From positions 66,999-80,115 of the forward strand of contig DKYD01000025.1 of NCBI GenBank assembly GCA_002492335.1: a DNA stretch of 13,117 bases, read 5' to 3'. A model generated the notes under the pieces. That model made no database searches. It was given only the letters and a program-made list of their open reading frames with translations, and was not told the origin of the DNA. The stretch comes from Lachnospiraceae bacterium UBA7109 (GTDB lineage Bacteria; Bacillota; Clostridia; Lachnospirales; Lachnospiraceae). The position numbers and the translations under genes are program-made. Position 1 is the first letter of the stretch; the number at the start of each line of letters is the position of its first letter. Shown here piece by piece: positions 1 through 6,713 of the stretch.

Positions 1-7
1 ATATCAT

Positions 8-57
8 AAAATGAGCTGCCGGAAAACCACGATCATGGCTTTCCGGCAGCTCATTTT
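8..57 (-). terminator. Hairpin terminator of the C39-like peptidase gene
   Basis: A perfect 18-bp inverted repeat (8-25 paired with 40-57, 14-nt loop) lies just after the stop codon of the minus-strand peptidase gene. The outer four pairs are A:T, so a minus-strand transcript ends the stem in four U residues, followed by a mixed AT stretch rather than a long U run. The hairpin is symmetrical and could also stop plus-strand transcription entering from the left. The stem is very convincing. The short U tract makes its efficiency less certain. Confidence 0.65.
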
Positions 58-61
58 CCTC

Positions 62-1003
62 TTATTCTTTAGAATAGGTCCATACTGCCTTAATCTGACT
101 GAATATCTCAGAATATACCCATTTCTTCTCACTGTTTTCCTTACTGAACGGATCATGTACTGTCACTTCTCCATTTTCATAAGCAGTCAATACGATAAAA
201 TGTCCATTATCCGTAAAATCTCCCGGACCCACACTACATACAATCGGATGTCCCGCCATCAACTCTCTCGATACAGTCTCTTCATCTGCAGACACCTGAT
301 AACCTGTAATGCCCCAGTTCTTTGCAGACTCACTCATGAAGCTCCAATAAGTATTATTATCCTCATCAAGATAATCATTTTCTTCCCCATATGACGCCAG
401 TTTTGCAGGTGTTACGGATGCATCATTTGTCATTCCTGAAATTATCATAGACATACAAGTCGGTCCACAGCCGCTGGTTGCTACACATCCATTTCCATAA
501 GACGCATACCCCCAGCGCTCATCCCACTGATATAGCGCCGGAATCTCCCCGCTTTTCAGCTCCTCGATCTGCCCGGAAGGAGGAAGGTCTTTTTTTTCTC
601 CATAATCTTCTACAAATGCCACCGTCTCCGGATTCTTGGAAAGCAGTTCAATAATACTGTCCGGGTAGTTCTCTTCCTTCGCCTGTTTCTCTACCCGTTC
701 TAATCTCTCCTCCAACGTCTCGCTCTTTTCTAAGCCTTCCTTTGACTTTTCTGCTGATTTATTTTCATTTTGTGTATGAACAGTTTCCTGAGCTTTCTGT
801 CCCTTTTTTCCCGAAACGCAGGAAACGATTACCAGAATCACTCCTAAAATTACTGCGCCGATCATCATAAGCTGTCTGCGCACCTGCTGCTTTCGTCTAT
901 TATAACGCTTCCTCCGGCGTTTCTCCCGGTCAAGATTCCTGACGGCGTCTGCACCTCCGGCAAAAGCCCGGTTCCGATTCTTTTGCATATCATCATTCAT
1001 CAT
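62..1003 (-). CDS. Membrane-anchored C39-like cysteine peptidase
   Basis: This encodes 313 residues. A very basic cytoplasmic N-terminus (about 1-45) is followed by one membrane helix (about 46-61), a charged, probably coiled-coil stalk (about 75-112), and a papain-like domain (about 155-310) outside the cell. The domain has the pattern of the Peptidase_C39_2 family: Gln159 in QWDERWG, presumed catalytic Cys179 in SGCGPT, His268 in GHFIV and Asp284 in VHDP. Family members cleave peptides, but the substrate cannot be read from sequence. There is no ABC transporter next to it, so a bacteriocin-leader processing role is not supported. The start at 1003 has an AGAGGTG ribosome site 7 nt upstream; a second ATG follows directly. 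It is divergent from the dehydrogenase gene and ends at a hairpin. The fold is fairly certain; the biological role is unknown. Confidence 0.85.
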   Translation of the reverse strand: MMNDDMQKNRNRAFAGGADAVRNLDREKRRRKRYNRRKQQVRRQLMMIGAVILGVILVIVSCVSGKKGQKAQETVHTQNENKSAEKSKEGLEKSETLEERLERVEKQAKEENYPDSIIELLSKNPETVAFVEDYGEKKDLPPSGQIEELKSGEIPALYQWDERWGYASYGNGCVATSGCGPTCMSMIISGMTNDASVTPAKLASYGEENDYLDEDNNTYWSFMSESAKNWGITGYQVSADEETVSRELMAGHPIVCSVGPGDFTDNGHFIVLTAYENGEVTVHDPFSKENSEKKWVYSEIFSQIKAVWTYSKE

Positions 1004-1028
1004 ATGTATTCACCTCTGCTGGTATTTA

Positions 1029-1058
1029 ATTATACTATAACTTACTGGTATTACACAA
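1029..1058 (-). promoter_or_regulatory. Candidate promoter of the C39-like peptidase gene
   Basis: Read on the minus strand, 1034-1029 is a perfect TATAAT. TTGTGT lies 18 nt upstream (1058-1053) as a weak -35. The -10 sits about 25 nt before the start codon, which leaves a short leader containing the ribosome site. Confidence 0.5.
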
Positions 1059-1091
1059 CTGCATCATTCTTAAGATTTTCCTATGATTTCT

Positions 1092-1121
1092 CTGTTATTT
1101 CTTCCGAAAACATTATATAAT
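1092..1121 (+). promoter_or_regulatory. Candidate promoter of the 2-hydroxyacid dehydrogenase gene
   Basis: A perfect TATAAT at 1116-1121 lies 27 nt before the chosen ATG at 1149. No good -35 is visible; CTGTTA at 1092-1097 is the nearest at 18-nt spacing. The position of this -10 also argues against translation starting at the in-frame ATG at 1083, which lies upstream of the promoter. Confidence 0.5.
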
Positions 1122-1136
1122 AGGGAAAACTATATC

Positions 1137-1142
1137 AGGAGG
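1137..1142 (+). promoter_or_regulatory. Ribosome binding site fixing the dehydrogenase start
   Basis: AGGAGG ends 6 nt before the ATG at 1149. The longer in-frame start at 1083 has no such site, so 1149 is preferred. Confidence 0.8.
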
Positions 1143-1148
1143 CTCTAT

Positions 1149-2081
1149 ATGAAAATTGTATTTTTAGACGCAAAAACAATTGGTGACGATATGGATTTAT
1201 CTAATTTCGAAAACCTGGGAGAAGTGATAAAACATCCATTCTCCACCCCCGAAGAAGCGGCAGAACGTACTGTCTGTGCAGATGTTGTGATTACAAATAA
1301 AGTACCAGTTAACCGGCATACAATTGGAAATGCCAGTTCTCTGAAGCTCGTATGCGTAACCGCTACAGGTACCAATAATCTTGACAAAAAATACCTGGAA
1401 GAACGCGGGATCTCCTGGAGAAATGTGGCCGGATATTCTACCGAATCTGTTGCACAGCATACCTTTGCCATGCTCTTTTATCTGTTGGAAAAATTACGGT
1501 ATTATGATGATTATGTAAAAGAAGATCATTATACCAATGATACCATATTTACACATTTTGCAGAAGTATTCCATGAACTGAACGGTCTCACCTGGGGAAT
1601 CATCGGTCTTGGAAATATTGGAAGACGCGTAGCCTCTATCGCAGAAGCTTTTGGGGCGAAAGTCATCTACACATCTGCTTCCGGACAGCCTGCCCAGCCC
1701 GGATACACACAAGTAGATGCGGATACTCTCTACCGGGACTCCGATATTATATCTGTCCACGCTCCCCTGAATGAATATACGGAAAATCTGATTAACGCAG
1801 AAGCTTTCCGGAAAATGAAAAAAAGCTGTATTTTCTTAAATCTGGGAAGAGGTCCTATTATTGTAGAACAAGATCTTGCAGATGCATTAAATAATAACCA
1901 GATCGCCGCTGCCGGTCTGGATGTGTTGTGCGAAGAACCCATGAGTCCCTCCAACCCGCTCCGCCATTTCAAAGACAGCCGGAGGCTTTTCATTACTCCA
2001 CATGTTGCATGGGCAAGCATAGAAGCGCGGACGCGCCTTATGGATATCATCTATGGACAAATAAAAGAGTTTTTCAGTTAA
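1149..2081 (+). CDS. D-2-hydroxyacid dehydrogenase (NAD(P)-dependent)
   Basis: This encodes 310 residues, a normal length for the family of D-isomer-specific 2-hydroxyacid dehydrogenases (glycerate, hydroxypyruvate or D-lactate type), which interconvert 2-keto acids and D-2-hydroxy acids in the cytoplasm. The nucleotide-binding motif GLGNIG is at 153-158. Conserved catalytic residues are Arg234 (in LGRGP), Glu263 (in CEEP) and His285 (in TPHVAW), with the supporting GLDV at 256-259. The strand after the glycine motif ends VIYTSASG, with no Asp at the usual NAD-ribose position, so use of NADP is possible. Substrate is not decidable by eye; the overall look is closest to glycerate/hydroxypyruvate reductases. 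It is transcribed alone, divergent from the peptidase gene, and its stop overlaps the stop of the convergent dipeptidase gene by 4 nt. Confidence 0.9.
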   Translation: MKIVFLDAKTIGDDMDLSNFENLGEVIKHPFSTPEEAAERTVCADVVITNKVPVNRHTIGNASSLKLVCVTATGTNNLDKKYLEERGISWRNVAGYSTESVAQHTFAMLFYLLEKLRYYDDYVKEDHYTNDTIFTHFAEVFHELNGLTWGIIGLGNIGRRVASIAEAFGAKVIYTSASGQPAQPGYTQVDADTLYRDSDIISVHAPLNEYTENLINAEAFRKMKKSCIFLNLGRGPIIVEQDLADALNNNQIAAAGLDVLCEEPMSPSNPLRHFKDSRRLFITPHVAWASIEARTRLMDIIYGQIKEFFS

Positions 2082-3043
2082 GATATCTCTCTTATGATTC
2101 GCAGCGCATTCTGACTCCATATTTTGTCTAACTGACTTTCCGGGACGCCTTTTTTCTTAAGTGCGTCCCACAATTTTTCCATCTGGGACACATCCCGGAT
2201 ATCCAGACTTTCCTTACTGTCAAATCCATCAAAGTCCGTCCCTATAGCCGGGAATCCACCTCCACCCACATCAATCATATGCAGCAGATGTGCAGTCATA
2301 CTTTCCAGCCTTGATCCCTTCTCATTTTCCAAAAACATACCATAAAAATTAAGTCCTGCAATTCCGCCTCTCTCTGCAAGCATACGAATCATCTCATCTG
2401 TAAGATTCCGCGGATGGGCGCACAGAGCTCTGCAGTTCGAATGAGACGCCACAACTGGTCCTTTTGCATACTGCAGGATATCCCAAAAGACTCCGTCAGA
2501 GGCATGGGACACATCCACAATCATCCCCATTTCTCCCATACGCTTTACAATTTCAATTCCAAAAGGTTTGAGTCCCTTTCTCATCACAGATCTGTCCTGA
2601 CTGTTTGGATACCCAAGACAATTCTCATGATTCCACATCAGAGTCATAAGACGGATACCCTTCCGATACAATTCCTCTAACCGCTCCGGCTTATGATTCA
2701 GAATTCCGCCCTCTTCTACAGTCAGTACAGCAGAAATCCTGCCCTCCGCCTGATTTTTCGCAACATCATCACAGGAATATGCACATGCTATATCTTCCGG
2801 AAAAAGCAGACACTGCTTTTCTATATACGCAATCATTTCCTGCACATGCAGATAGCATTTTTCGTATCCACCATTTTCCTTATACTCTCTCACATCCGTA
2901 AAACAGGCAAAAAACTGTATGAGCGTTCCCGCCTCTCTCATGCCTTGAATATTGACTGCACAGTCATTCTCGTAAAGGCTGCCTTCTCCTTTCAGATCAA
3001 GAAGCTGCCACAAGGTATCACAATGCATATCGACCAGATTCAT
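2078..3043 (-). CDS. Membrane dipeptidase family protein (peptidase M19)
   Basis: This encodes 321 residues, typical for bacterial M19 zinc dipeptidases related to mammalian renal dipeptidase, which hydrolyse a range of dipeptides. Binuclear metal ligands are visible: His7 and Asp9 in DMHCDT, the bridging Glu110 in TVEEGG, His180 in DVSHAS and His201 in VASHSNCR. The conserved GTDFDG is at 268-273. No signal peptide or membrane helix is visible, so it is likely cytoplasmic. An in-frame ATG lies 20 codons upstream at 3103, but the ATG at 3043 has a GGAGGG site 7 nt away and begins at the family's usual N-terminus. It is divergent from a C26 gamma-glutamyl hydrolase gene across only 62 nt, which suggests related peptide catabolism. 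Its 3' end overlaps the dehydrogenase gene by 4 nt. Confidence 0.92.
   Translation of the reverse strand: MNLVDMHCDTLWQLLDLKGEGSLYENDCAVNIQGMREAGTLIQFFACFTDVREYKENGGYEKCYLHVQEMIAYIEKQCLLFPEDIACAYSCDDVAKNQAEGRISAVLTVEEGGILNHKPERLEELYRKGIRLMTLMWNHENCLGYPNSQDRSVMRKGLKPFGIEIVKRMGEMGMIVDVSHASDGVFWDILQYAKGPVVASHSNCRALCAHPRNLTDEMIRMLAERGGIAGLNFYGMFLENEKGSRLESMTAHLLHMIDVGGGGFPAIGTDFDGFDSKESLDIRDVSQMEKLWDALKKKGVPESQLDKIWSQNALRIIREIS
2142..2178 (+). terminator. Possible intragenic terminator for the dehydrogenase transcript
   Basis: GGGACGC (2142-2148) pairs perfectly with GCGTCCC (2163-2169) across a 14-nt loop, and five T residues follow at 2174-2178. This is about 60 nt past the dehydrogenase stop but inside the convergent dipeptidase coding region. 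The T run begins 4 nt after the stem, which weakens the case. Confidence 0.4.
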
Positions 3044-3105
3044 ATTTTCACCCTCCCACGCATACTTTATTCTATAAACATATCTATACAAATAAGGAGT
3101 CATCT
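3044..3105. promoter_or_regulatory. Compact divergent promoter region (dipeptidase / C26 hydrolase)
   Basis: These 62 nt hold both ribosome sites and an AT-rich core at about 3061-3095. On the plus strand TATAAA (3073-3078) is a possible -10, and on the minus strand TAGAAT (3074-3069) is another; they overlap. Neither has a recognisable -35. Any promoters here must be very close or overlapping, so the two genes may share control. Exact boxes are uncertain. Confidence 0.35.
3051..3056 (-). promoter_or_regulatory. Ribosome binding site fixing the dipeptidase start
   Basis: On the minus strand GGAGGG precedes the ATG at 3043 by 7 nt. The longer start at 3103 would place the N-terminus 20 residues before the metal-binding strand that normally opens the family. 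Confidence 0.75.
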
Positions 3106-3825
3106 ATGTATCCAGTCATTGGTATTATCATCTGCGGCGTCGAAAATAACCATCAATTTGTATCCCAGCCATATATCGAGGCGATCGAATCTGCCGGAGC
3201 CGTTCCCGTTATTATCCCGCGAATCACAGACAGCTCTTTATTTTCTTACTATCTTTCTATCTGTCAGGGGTTCCTTTTTTGCGGCGGTGATGATATCTGT
3301 CCGCTTCTCTTTGGGGAAGACCTGAAAACCAGTCAGGGCCATACGAATATCGCTACGGATTCCTTTCAACTGAATCTAATGAAACAGATTCTTTCCGCTT
3401 CCTTTCCGGTACTGGCTATATGCCGGGGAATGCAGATATTAAATGTCGCGCTGGGCGGCAGCATCTGGCAGGATATCAGCCTTCGCCCCGGCTCCACGCA
3501 AAACCATAGGCAGATTTCCTCTGAGCGCAGTGAACCCTCTCACAAAATCTCTTTCAAGAAAGATAGTATACTATATAAAATATGTGGAAATCACCTGGAA
3601 ACGAACAGTTTTCACCACCAATGTATTAAAGCAGTTGGGAAGCAGCTTGAAATTGCCGGGACAACGGCGGACGGAGTGATTGAAGCTCTGGAAGCTTCCT
3701 TTCACCCCTTTTGCATCGGTGTGCAATGGCATCCGGAATGTATGTATAAGTCCAGCCGGGAAATGCGCAGTCTCTTTACAGCATTCATCTCCTCTACAGG
3801 GCATCCGAATCCAGAACAATTGTAA
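3106..3825 (+). CDS. Gamma-glutamyl hydrolase, class I glutamine-amidotransferase fold (peptidase C26)
   Basis: This encodes 239 residues, the usual length for PuuD-like gamma-glutamyl-gamma-aminobutyrate hydrolases and related C26 enzymes. The nucleophile is Cys106 in AICRGMQ, and His209 and Glu211 in GVQWHPE complete the triad. FCGGDDICP (58-66) and the NSFHHQ motif (167-172) are also family signatures. Such enzymes hydrolyse gamma-glutamyl amide bonds in the cytoplasm; the second substrate part is not evident. No puuA, puuB or puuC homologue is present, so a putrescine pathway is not supported here. The ATG at 3106 has AAGGAG 6 nt upstream. It is divergent from the M19 dipeptidase. Its last 32 nt overlap the 3' end of the convergent D-aminoacyl-tRNA deacylase gene. 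Confidence 0.88.
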   Translation: MYPVIGIIICGVENNHQFVSQPYIEAIESAGAVPVIIPRITDSSLFSYYLSICQGFLFCGGDDICPLLFGEDLKTSQGHTNIATDSFQLNLMKQILSASFPVLAICRGMQILNVALGGSIWQDISLRPGSTQNHRQISSERSEPSHKISFKKDSILYKICGNHLETNSFHHQCIKAVGKQLEIAGTTADGVIEALEASFHPFCIGVQWHPECMYKSSREMRSLFTAFISSTGHPNPEQL

Positions 3826-4240
3826 ATGGTCCATCATTTACAAGACTTACCTTCATATCAGCTCCGAACTCTCCCCGCTCGACAACCGCTCCCTGTTCTT
3901 TACATTTGCGGATAACATACTCATACATATCGGAAGCCATATCCGGCGCCCCTGCCTCGATAAAGCTCGGGCGGTTTCCCTTTTTACAATTTGCATACAG
4001 GGTAAACTGAGAAACCAGAAGAAGCTCTCCATTTACCTGTGCAAGAGACAGGTTTGTCTTTCCCTGCCCGTCTTCAAAAATACGAAGCCCCAGCATTTTT
4101 CTAACCATTTTATCTGCAATCTCTTTTGTGTCTGAATCAGCCACACCAATCAGGACAAGAAAACCTTTTCCGATTTTCCCCAGACTTTTTTCTTCCACTT
4201 TTACTTCACTTTCCAAAACTCTCTGAATGACAAATCTCAT
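3794..4240 (-). CDS. dtd: D-aminoacyl-tRNA deacylase
   Basis: This encodes 148 residues, the standard length for DTD, which removes D-amino acids (and misplaced glycine) from charged tRNAs in the cytoplasm. Family landmarks are the start MRFVIQRV, the SQFTL active-site motif at 77-81, NRPSF at 89-93, and the Gly-Pro loop NDGPFT at 135-140 (Gly137-Pro138), which in the family enforces rejection of L-aminoacyl-tRNA. The frame is open upstream to 4372, but the ATG at 4240 matches the family start and has AAAGGTGG 9 nt upstream. It overlaps the stop of the preceding transporter gene as ATGA, so the two are an operon and probably translationally coupled. Its 3' end overlaps the convergent C26 gene by 32 nt. 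Confidence 0.95.
   Translation of the reverse strand: MRFVIQRVLESEVKVEEKSLGKIGKGFLVLIGVADSDTKEIADKMVRKMLGLRIFEDGQGKTNLSLAQVNGELLLVSQFTLYANCKKGNRPSFIEAGAPDMASDMYEYVIRKCKEQGAVVERGEFGADMKVSLVNDGPFTIVLDSDAL
3820..3843. other. Perfect hairpin spanning the C26 stop codon
   Basis: TTGTAAATG (3820-3828) and CATTTACAA (3835-3843) form a perfect 9-bp inverted repeat with a 6-nt loop. It covers the C26 stop codon and lies inside the opposite deacylase gene, where it encodes part of the conserved NDGP loop. It is AT-rich and no T run follows on either strand, so it is at best a weak 3'-end structure. Confidence 0.4.
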
Positions 4241-5124
4241 TTCTGTAAACCACCTTTCTTTTCCGGAAGCTGCGCCAATATAATTGCAGCGAACATCAGT
4301 ATACAACCTGCAGATTCTTTCATTGACAACCGTTCCCCCAGCACGATCCATCCGGCAAGAACAGAAAAACATGATTCCATACTCATAATCAATGATGCAA
4401 TTGCCGGATTCATATCTTTCTGTCCGACGATCTGAAGGGTGTACGCTACTCCGCAGGACAACACACCCGCATACAGAATCGGAACGATTCCATCAACAAC
4501 CGCACTAATCTGCGGAGTCTCAAATGCAAACATAAATGGCAGTGATGCAAGCCCACATACAAAAAACTGAATACAAGACATTTTCACTCCATCCACCTTC
4601 GGAGAAAAATAGTCAATGACCATAATATGAAGAGAAAATACCAGCGCACACAGGAAAATAAATCCGTCACCTTTTCCAATTGTAAACGTTTCTGTAATAC
4701 ACAGACAATAAAGACCTGTAAGAGCCAGAACAACCGCGATCCAGACCTTCCAGCCAACCTTCTTTCTAAGAAAAATCCCCAGGACAGGTACGATCACAAT
4801 ATAGAAAGCAGTAATAAATCCGGCCTTTCCCGCCGATGTATACTGAATTCCATACTGCTGGAGGCTGCTGGCCGAAAACAGCAGCAGTCCACAGGCAATA
4901 CCGCCTGCCACAAGCATTTTCTTATTCTCTTTCTTTTCCTTTTCTTTTCCATTTAGCTTCTGAAGCAGTGCAATACATGGAAGCAAAGCGATTCCTCCGA
5001 TCATGCTCCTGATCCCATTAAAGGTAAACGGTCCCAGATAATCCATCCCTACACTTTGGGCAACAAAAGCTGTTCCCCAGATAAATGCTGTCAGCATAAG
5101 CATAAAGGCATTCTTTGGTTTCAT
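4237..5124 (-). CDS. EamA-family (drug/metabolite superfamily) transporter
   Basis: This encodes 295 residues with about ten hydrophobic segments arranged as two EamA repeats (about 6-143 and 153-286). The first repeat has the typical FIWGTAFVAQ near residue 14. The second ends with the typical sequence LGERLS plus a last helix (about 272-285). Family members are inner-membrane exporters or importers of metabolites such as amino acids, and substrates cannot be predicted from sequence. The ATG at 5124 has a GAGGAG site 7 nt upstream. The stop overlaps the dtd start by 4 nt. It is divergent from the YwaF-like gene, with overlapping candidate promoters between them. Family assignment is secure; function is open. 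Confidence 0.9.
   Translation of the reverse strand: MKPKNAFMLMLTAFIWGTAFVAQSVGMDYLGPFTFNGIRSMIGGIALLPCIALLQKLNGKEKEKKENKKMLVAGGIACGLLLFSASSLQQYGIQYTSAGKAGFITAFYIVIVPVLGIFLRKKVGWKVWIAVVLALTGLYCLCITETFTIGKGDGFIFLCALVFSLHIMVIDYFSPKVDGVKMSCIQFFVCGLASLPFMFAFETPQISAVVDGIVPILYAGVLSCGVAYTLQIVGQKDMNPAIASLIMSMESCFSVLAGWIVLGERLSMKESAGCILMFAAIILAQLPEKKGGLQK
4250..4255 (-). promoter_or_regulatory. Ribosome binding site of dtd within the transporter gene
   Basis: AGGTGG on the minus strand, 9 nt before the dtd ATG at 4240 and inside the end of the EamA coding region. It supports the short start and coupled translation. Confidence 0.65.
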
Positions 5125-5161
5125 ATAAAAACTCCTCTCATCGTATTCTCACTAAATAAAT

Positions 5162-5170
5162 ATTGTATCA
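5162..5170 (-). promoter_or_regulatory. Extended -10 promoter of the EamA-dtd operon
   Basis: On the minus strand 5170-5162 reads TGATACAAT, an extended -10 (TGn plus TACAAT). No good -35 is visible, which fits extended -10 promoters. It is about 37 nt from the start codon. Confidence 0.5.
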
Positions 5171-5188
5171 CATTTATGCATACTGGTG

Positions 5189-5194
5189 TATAAT
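5189..5194 (+). promoter_or_regulatory. -10 element of the YwaF-like gene
   Basis: A perfect TATAAT lies 39 nt before the ATG at 5234. No convincing -35 was found. Its -35 region would coincide with the -10 of the divergent EamA promoter. Confidence 0.45.
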
Positions 5195-5222
5195 ATTTAT
5201 AGTTTGTGGAAAACTTTTATTC

Positions 5223-5227
5223 AGGAG
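5223..5227 (+). promoter_or_regulatory. Ribosome binding site fixing the YwaF-like start
   Basis: AGGAG lies 6 nt before the ATG at 5234. The in-frame ATG at 5186 overlaps the candidate -10 box and has no such site. Confidence 0.7.
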
Positions 5228-5233
5228 AAAATT

Positions 5234-5872
5234 ATGAAAAAATACAGAGTCTATTTCTATTGTGGCATCGTAATGCTGATAAGTGAAATTTGGAAACAAT
5301 GGTGTCTTACCTGGACGATTGGAGGCGGGAACTACAACTGGTGGTATTTTCCATTCCAGCTTTGCAGCATTCCCATGTATGCATGTCTCCTTATCCCCTG
5401 GATAAAAACTGAAAAAATCCGCAGAAATATTCTTCTCTTTCTGATGGACTTTGGTCTTCTTGCAGGCATTTTTACCTTTTTTGACACTGCCGGACTGCAC
5501 TATCCATATTTGCCACTGACCATACACTCCTATGTATGGCATATCGTACTTATTATTCTGGGGCTTTATACCGGATTCAGAGAAAAAGAAGAAAAAACAT
5601 ATCTCCCCTTTACAGGCAGTGCATTCATATATCTGTCCTGCTGTCTCTTTGCAACAATATTTAACCTTGTTTTTTTTAAAAACGGACCAATCAATATGTT
5701 TTATATCAGTCCTCACTACCTTATGACACAAAAAGTATTCTGTTTTATTACAGAACACTTCGGCAATACTGCAGGAATTCTTTCTTATATTGCATCTACT
5801 GTTCTGGGGGCATGGATCATCCATCGTCTCTGGAGACATTACTACGTATCGTCAAAATCACTCCGGCTGTAA
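5234..5872 (+). CDS. Multi-span membrane protein, YwaF/TIGR02206-like
   Basis: This encodes 212 residues and is mostly hydrophobic, with about six membrane segments (roughly 6-24, 38-56, 64-83, 96-115, 128-148 and 178-198). The Trp/Tyr-rich stretch WWYFPFQLCSIPMY (36-49) and HSYVWHIVLIILGLYTGF (98-115) resemble the uncharacterised YwaF (TIGR02206) integral membrane family, whose members have a similar His/Gln-Leu-Cys motif. The family has no assigned role that I can apply here. The start at 5234 is set by the nearby AGGAG. The gene is alone on its strand and ends at a hairpin shared with the convergent GH51 gene. That this is a membrane protein is near certain; the family name is a recognition by eye. 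Confidence 0.75.
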   Translation: MKKYRVYFYCGIVMLISEIWKQWCLTWTIGGGNYNWWYFPFQLCSIPMYACLLIPWIKTEKIRRNILLFLMDFGLLAGIFTFFDTAGLHYPYLPLTIHSYVWHIVLIILGLYTGFREKEEKTYLPFTGSAFIYLSCCLFATIFNLVFFKNGPINMFYISPHYLMTQKVFCFITEHFGNTAGILSYIASTVLGAWIIHRLWRHYYVSSKSLRL

Positions 5873-5881
5873 ATCGGGCAG

Positions 5882-5911
5882 AAAAAAGAAGGATGCGTTA
5901 TGCATCCTTCT
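5882..5911 (-). terminator. Shared terminator between the YwaF-like and GH51 genes
   Basis: AGAAGGATGC (5887-5896) and GCATCCTTCT (5902-5911) form a perfect 10-bp stem with a 5-nt loop. Read on the minus strand it is followed by an unbroken U tract (complement of 5887-5882), a textbook terminator for the GH51 gene 23 nt past its stop. Read on the plus strand it is followed by a looser T-rich run and could also end the YwaF-like transcript. Confidence 0.88.
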
Positions 5912-5933
5912 CATTTTCTCTTTTGCAATCTGA

Positions 5934-6713
5934 TTATTTCTCGTATTTCTCCATGAATCTCTGAATAATTGTTGCACATTCTGCACGGTTTGCGCTGCCC
6001 TGTGGATCAAGGCAAAGTACACCATCAATTGTCTTACCTGTGATGATTCCTTCTTTTACTGCCCACTTCATAGCGTCTCTTGCAAATATCTGTACGTTCT
6101 CTGCATCCGGGAAAGAACTGTAATCGCCGTCTTCGCTTACTTCATACTTTTTAAAGTTCTTTGCATAACGGTACATCATCGTTGCCATCTGCTCACGGGT
6201 AACCGTATCGTTCGGTCCAAACATTGACGTTCCTGTGTATCCGGTTACGATCTCTTTCTCTGCTGCCCAGAGAACCGGATTCTTGAACCAGTCTCCTTGT
6301 GTTACATCCGGGAACTTGTCTGTGTACTCTACTTCTGCTTCTCCGTTCATCTTATGAAGTACTGTTGCAAACTGCGCTCTTACCAGTGTATCAGCTGGTC
6401 CGAAATGATCCGGTTTTAATCCGGTCATGGTTCCCGCATAATAGTTGTATGCAATTGCATTATAATACCATGCGCCCTCCGCAACATCGTCAAACGGAAG
6501 TCCGGCCGGTTTTTCTTTCAATGCCTCTTTTGCATCTGCAAGCGCTTTCTCTGCCGCATCCACAGCCTTCTGATCCGCCTTCTCATCTGCTATCGTTTTC
6601 TTTGCATCATTCAGTGCTTTCTCATATGCTGTCCATGTTTCTTCCGTATACTTATCCGCATCAGCCTCCGGAACAGCTTTGTCTATAGCAGCCTGCAATT
6701 TTGTCTTATCAAC
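5934..6713 (-). repeat. FIVAR plus 3xSLH anchoring cassette, copy 1
   Basis: This is the 3' part of the GH51 gene, encoding residues about 1298-1556. It is a diverged direct copy of 10850-11620. The last 24 residues are identical in both proteins, while in the 69 bases next to the stop codons I count nine differences, mostly silent. Confidence 0.85.

Noticed and set aside
62..1003. C39 peptidase as part of a bacteriocin export system
   Set aside because: There is no ABC transporter domain, precursor peptide or immunity gene nearby, and the domain is the stand-alone C39_2 type on a membrane stalk.
2693..3325. A 210-codon plus-strand open frame spanning the dipeptidase start and the C26 start
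   Set aside because: It is antisense to the dipeptidase and out of frame with the C26 gene, both of which have intact catalytic motifs and ribosome sites.
3820..3843. The stop-codon hairpin as a standard terminator
   Set aside because: The stem is AT-rich and no T run follows on either strand.
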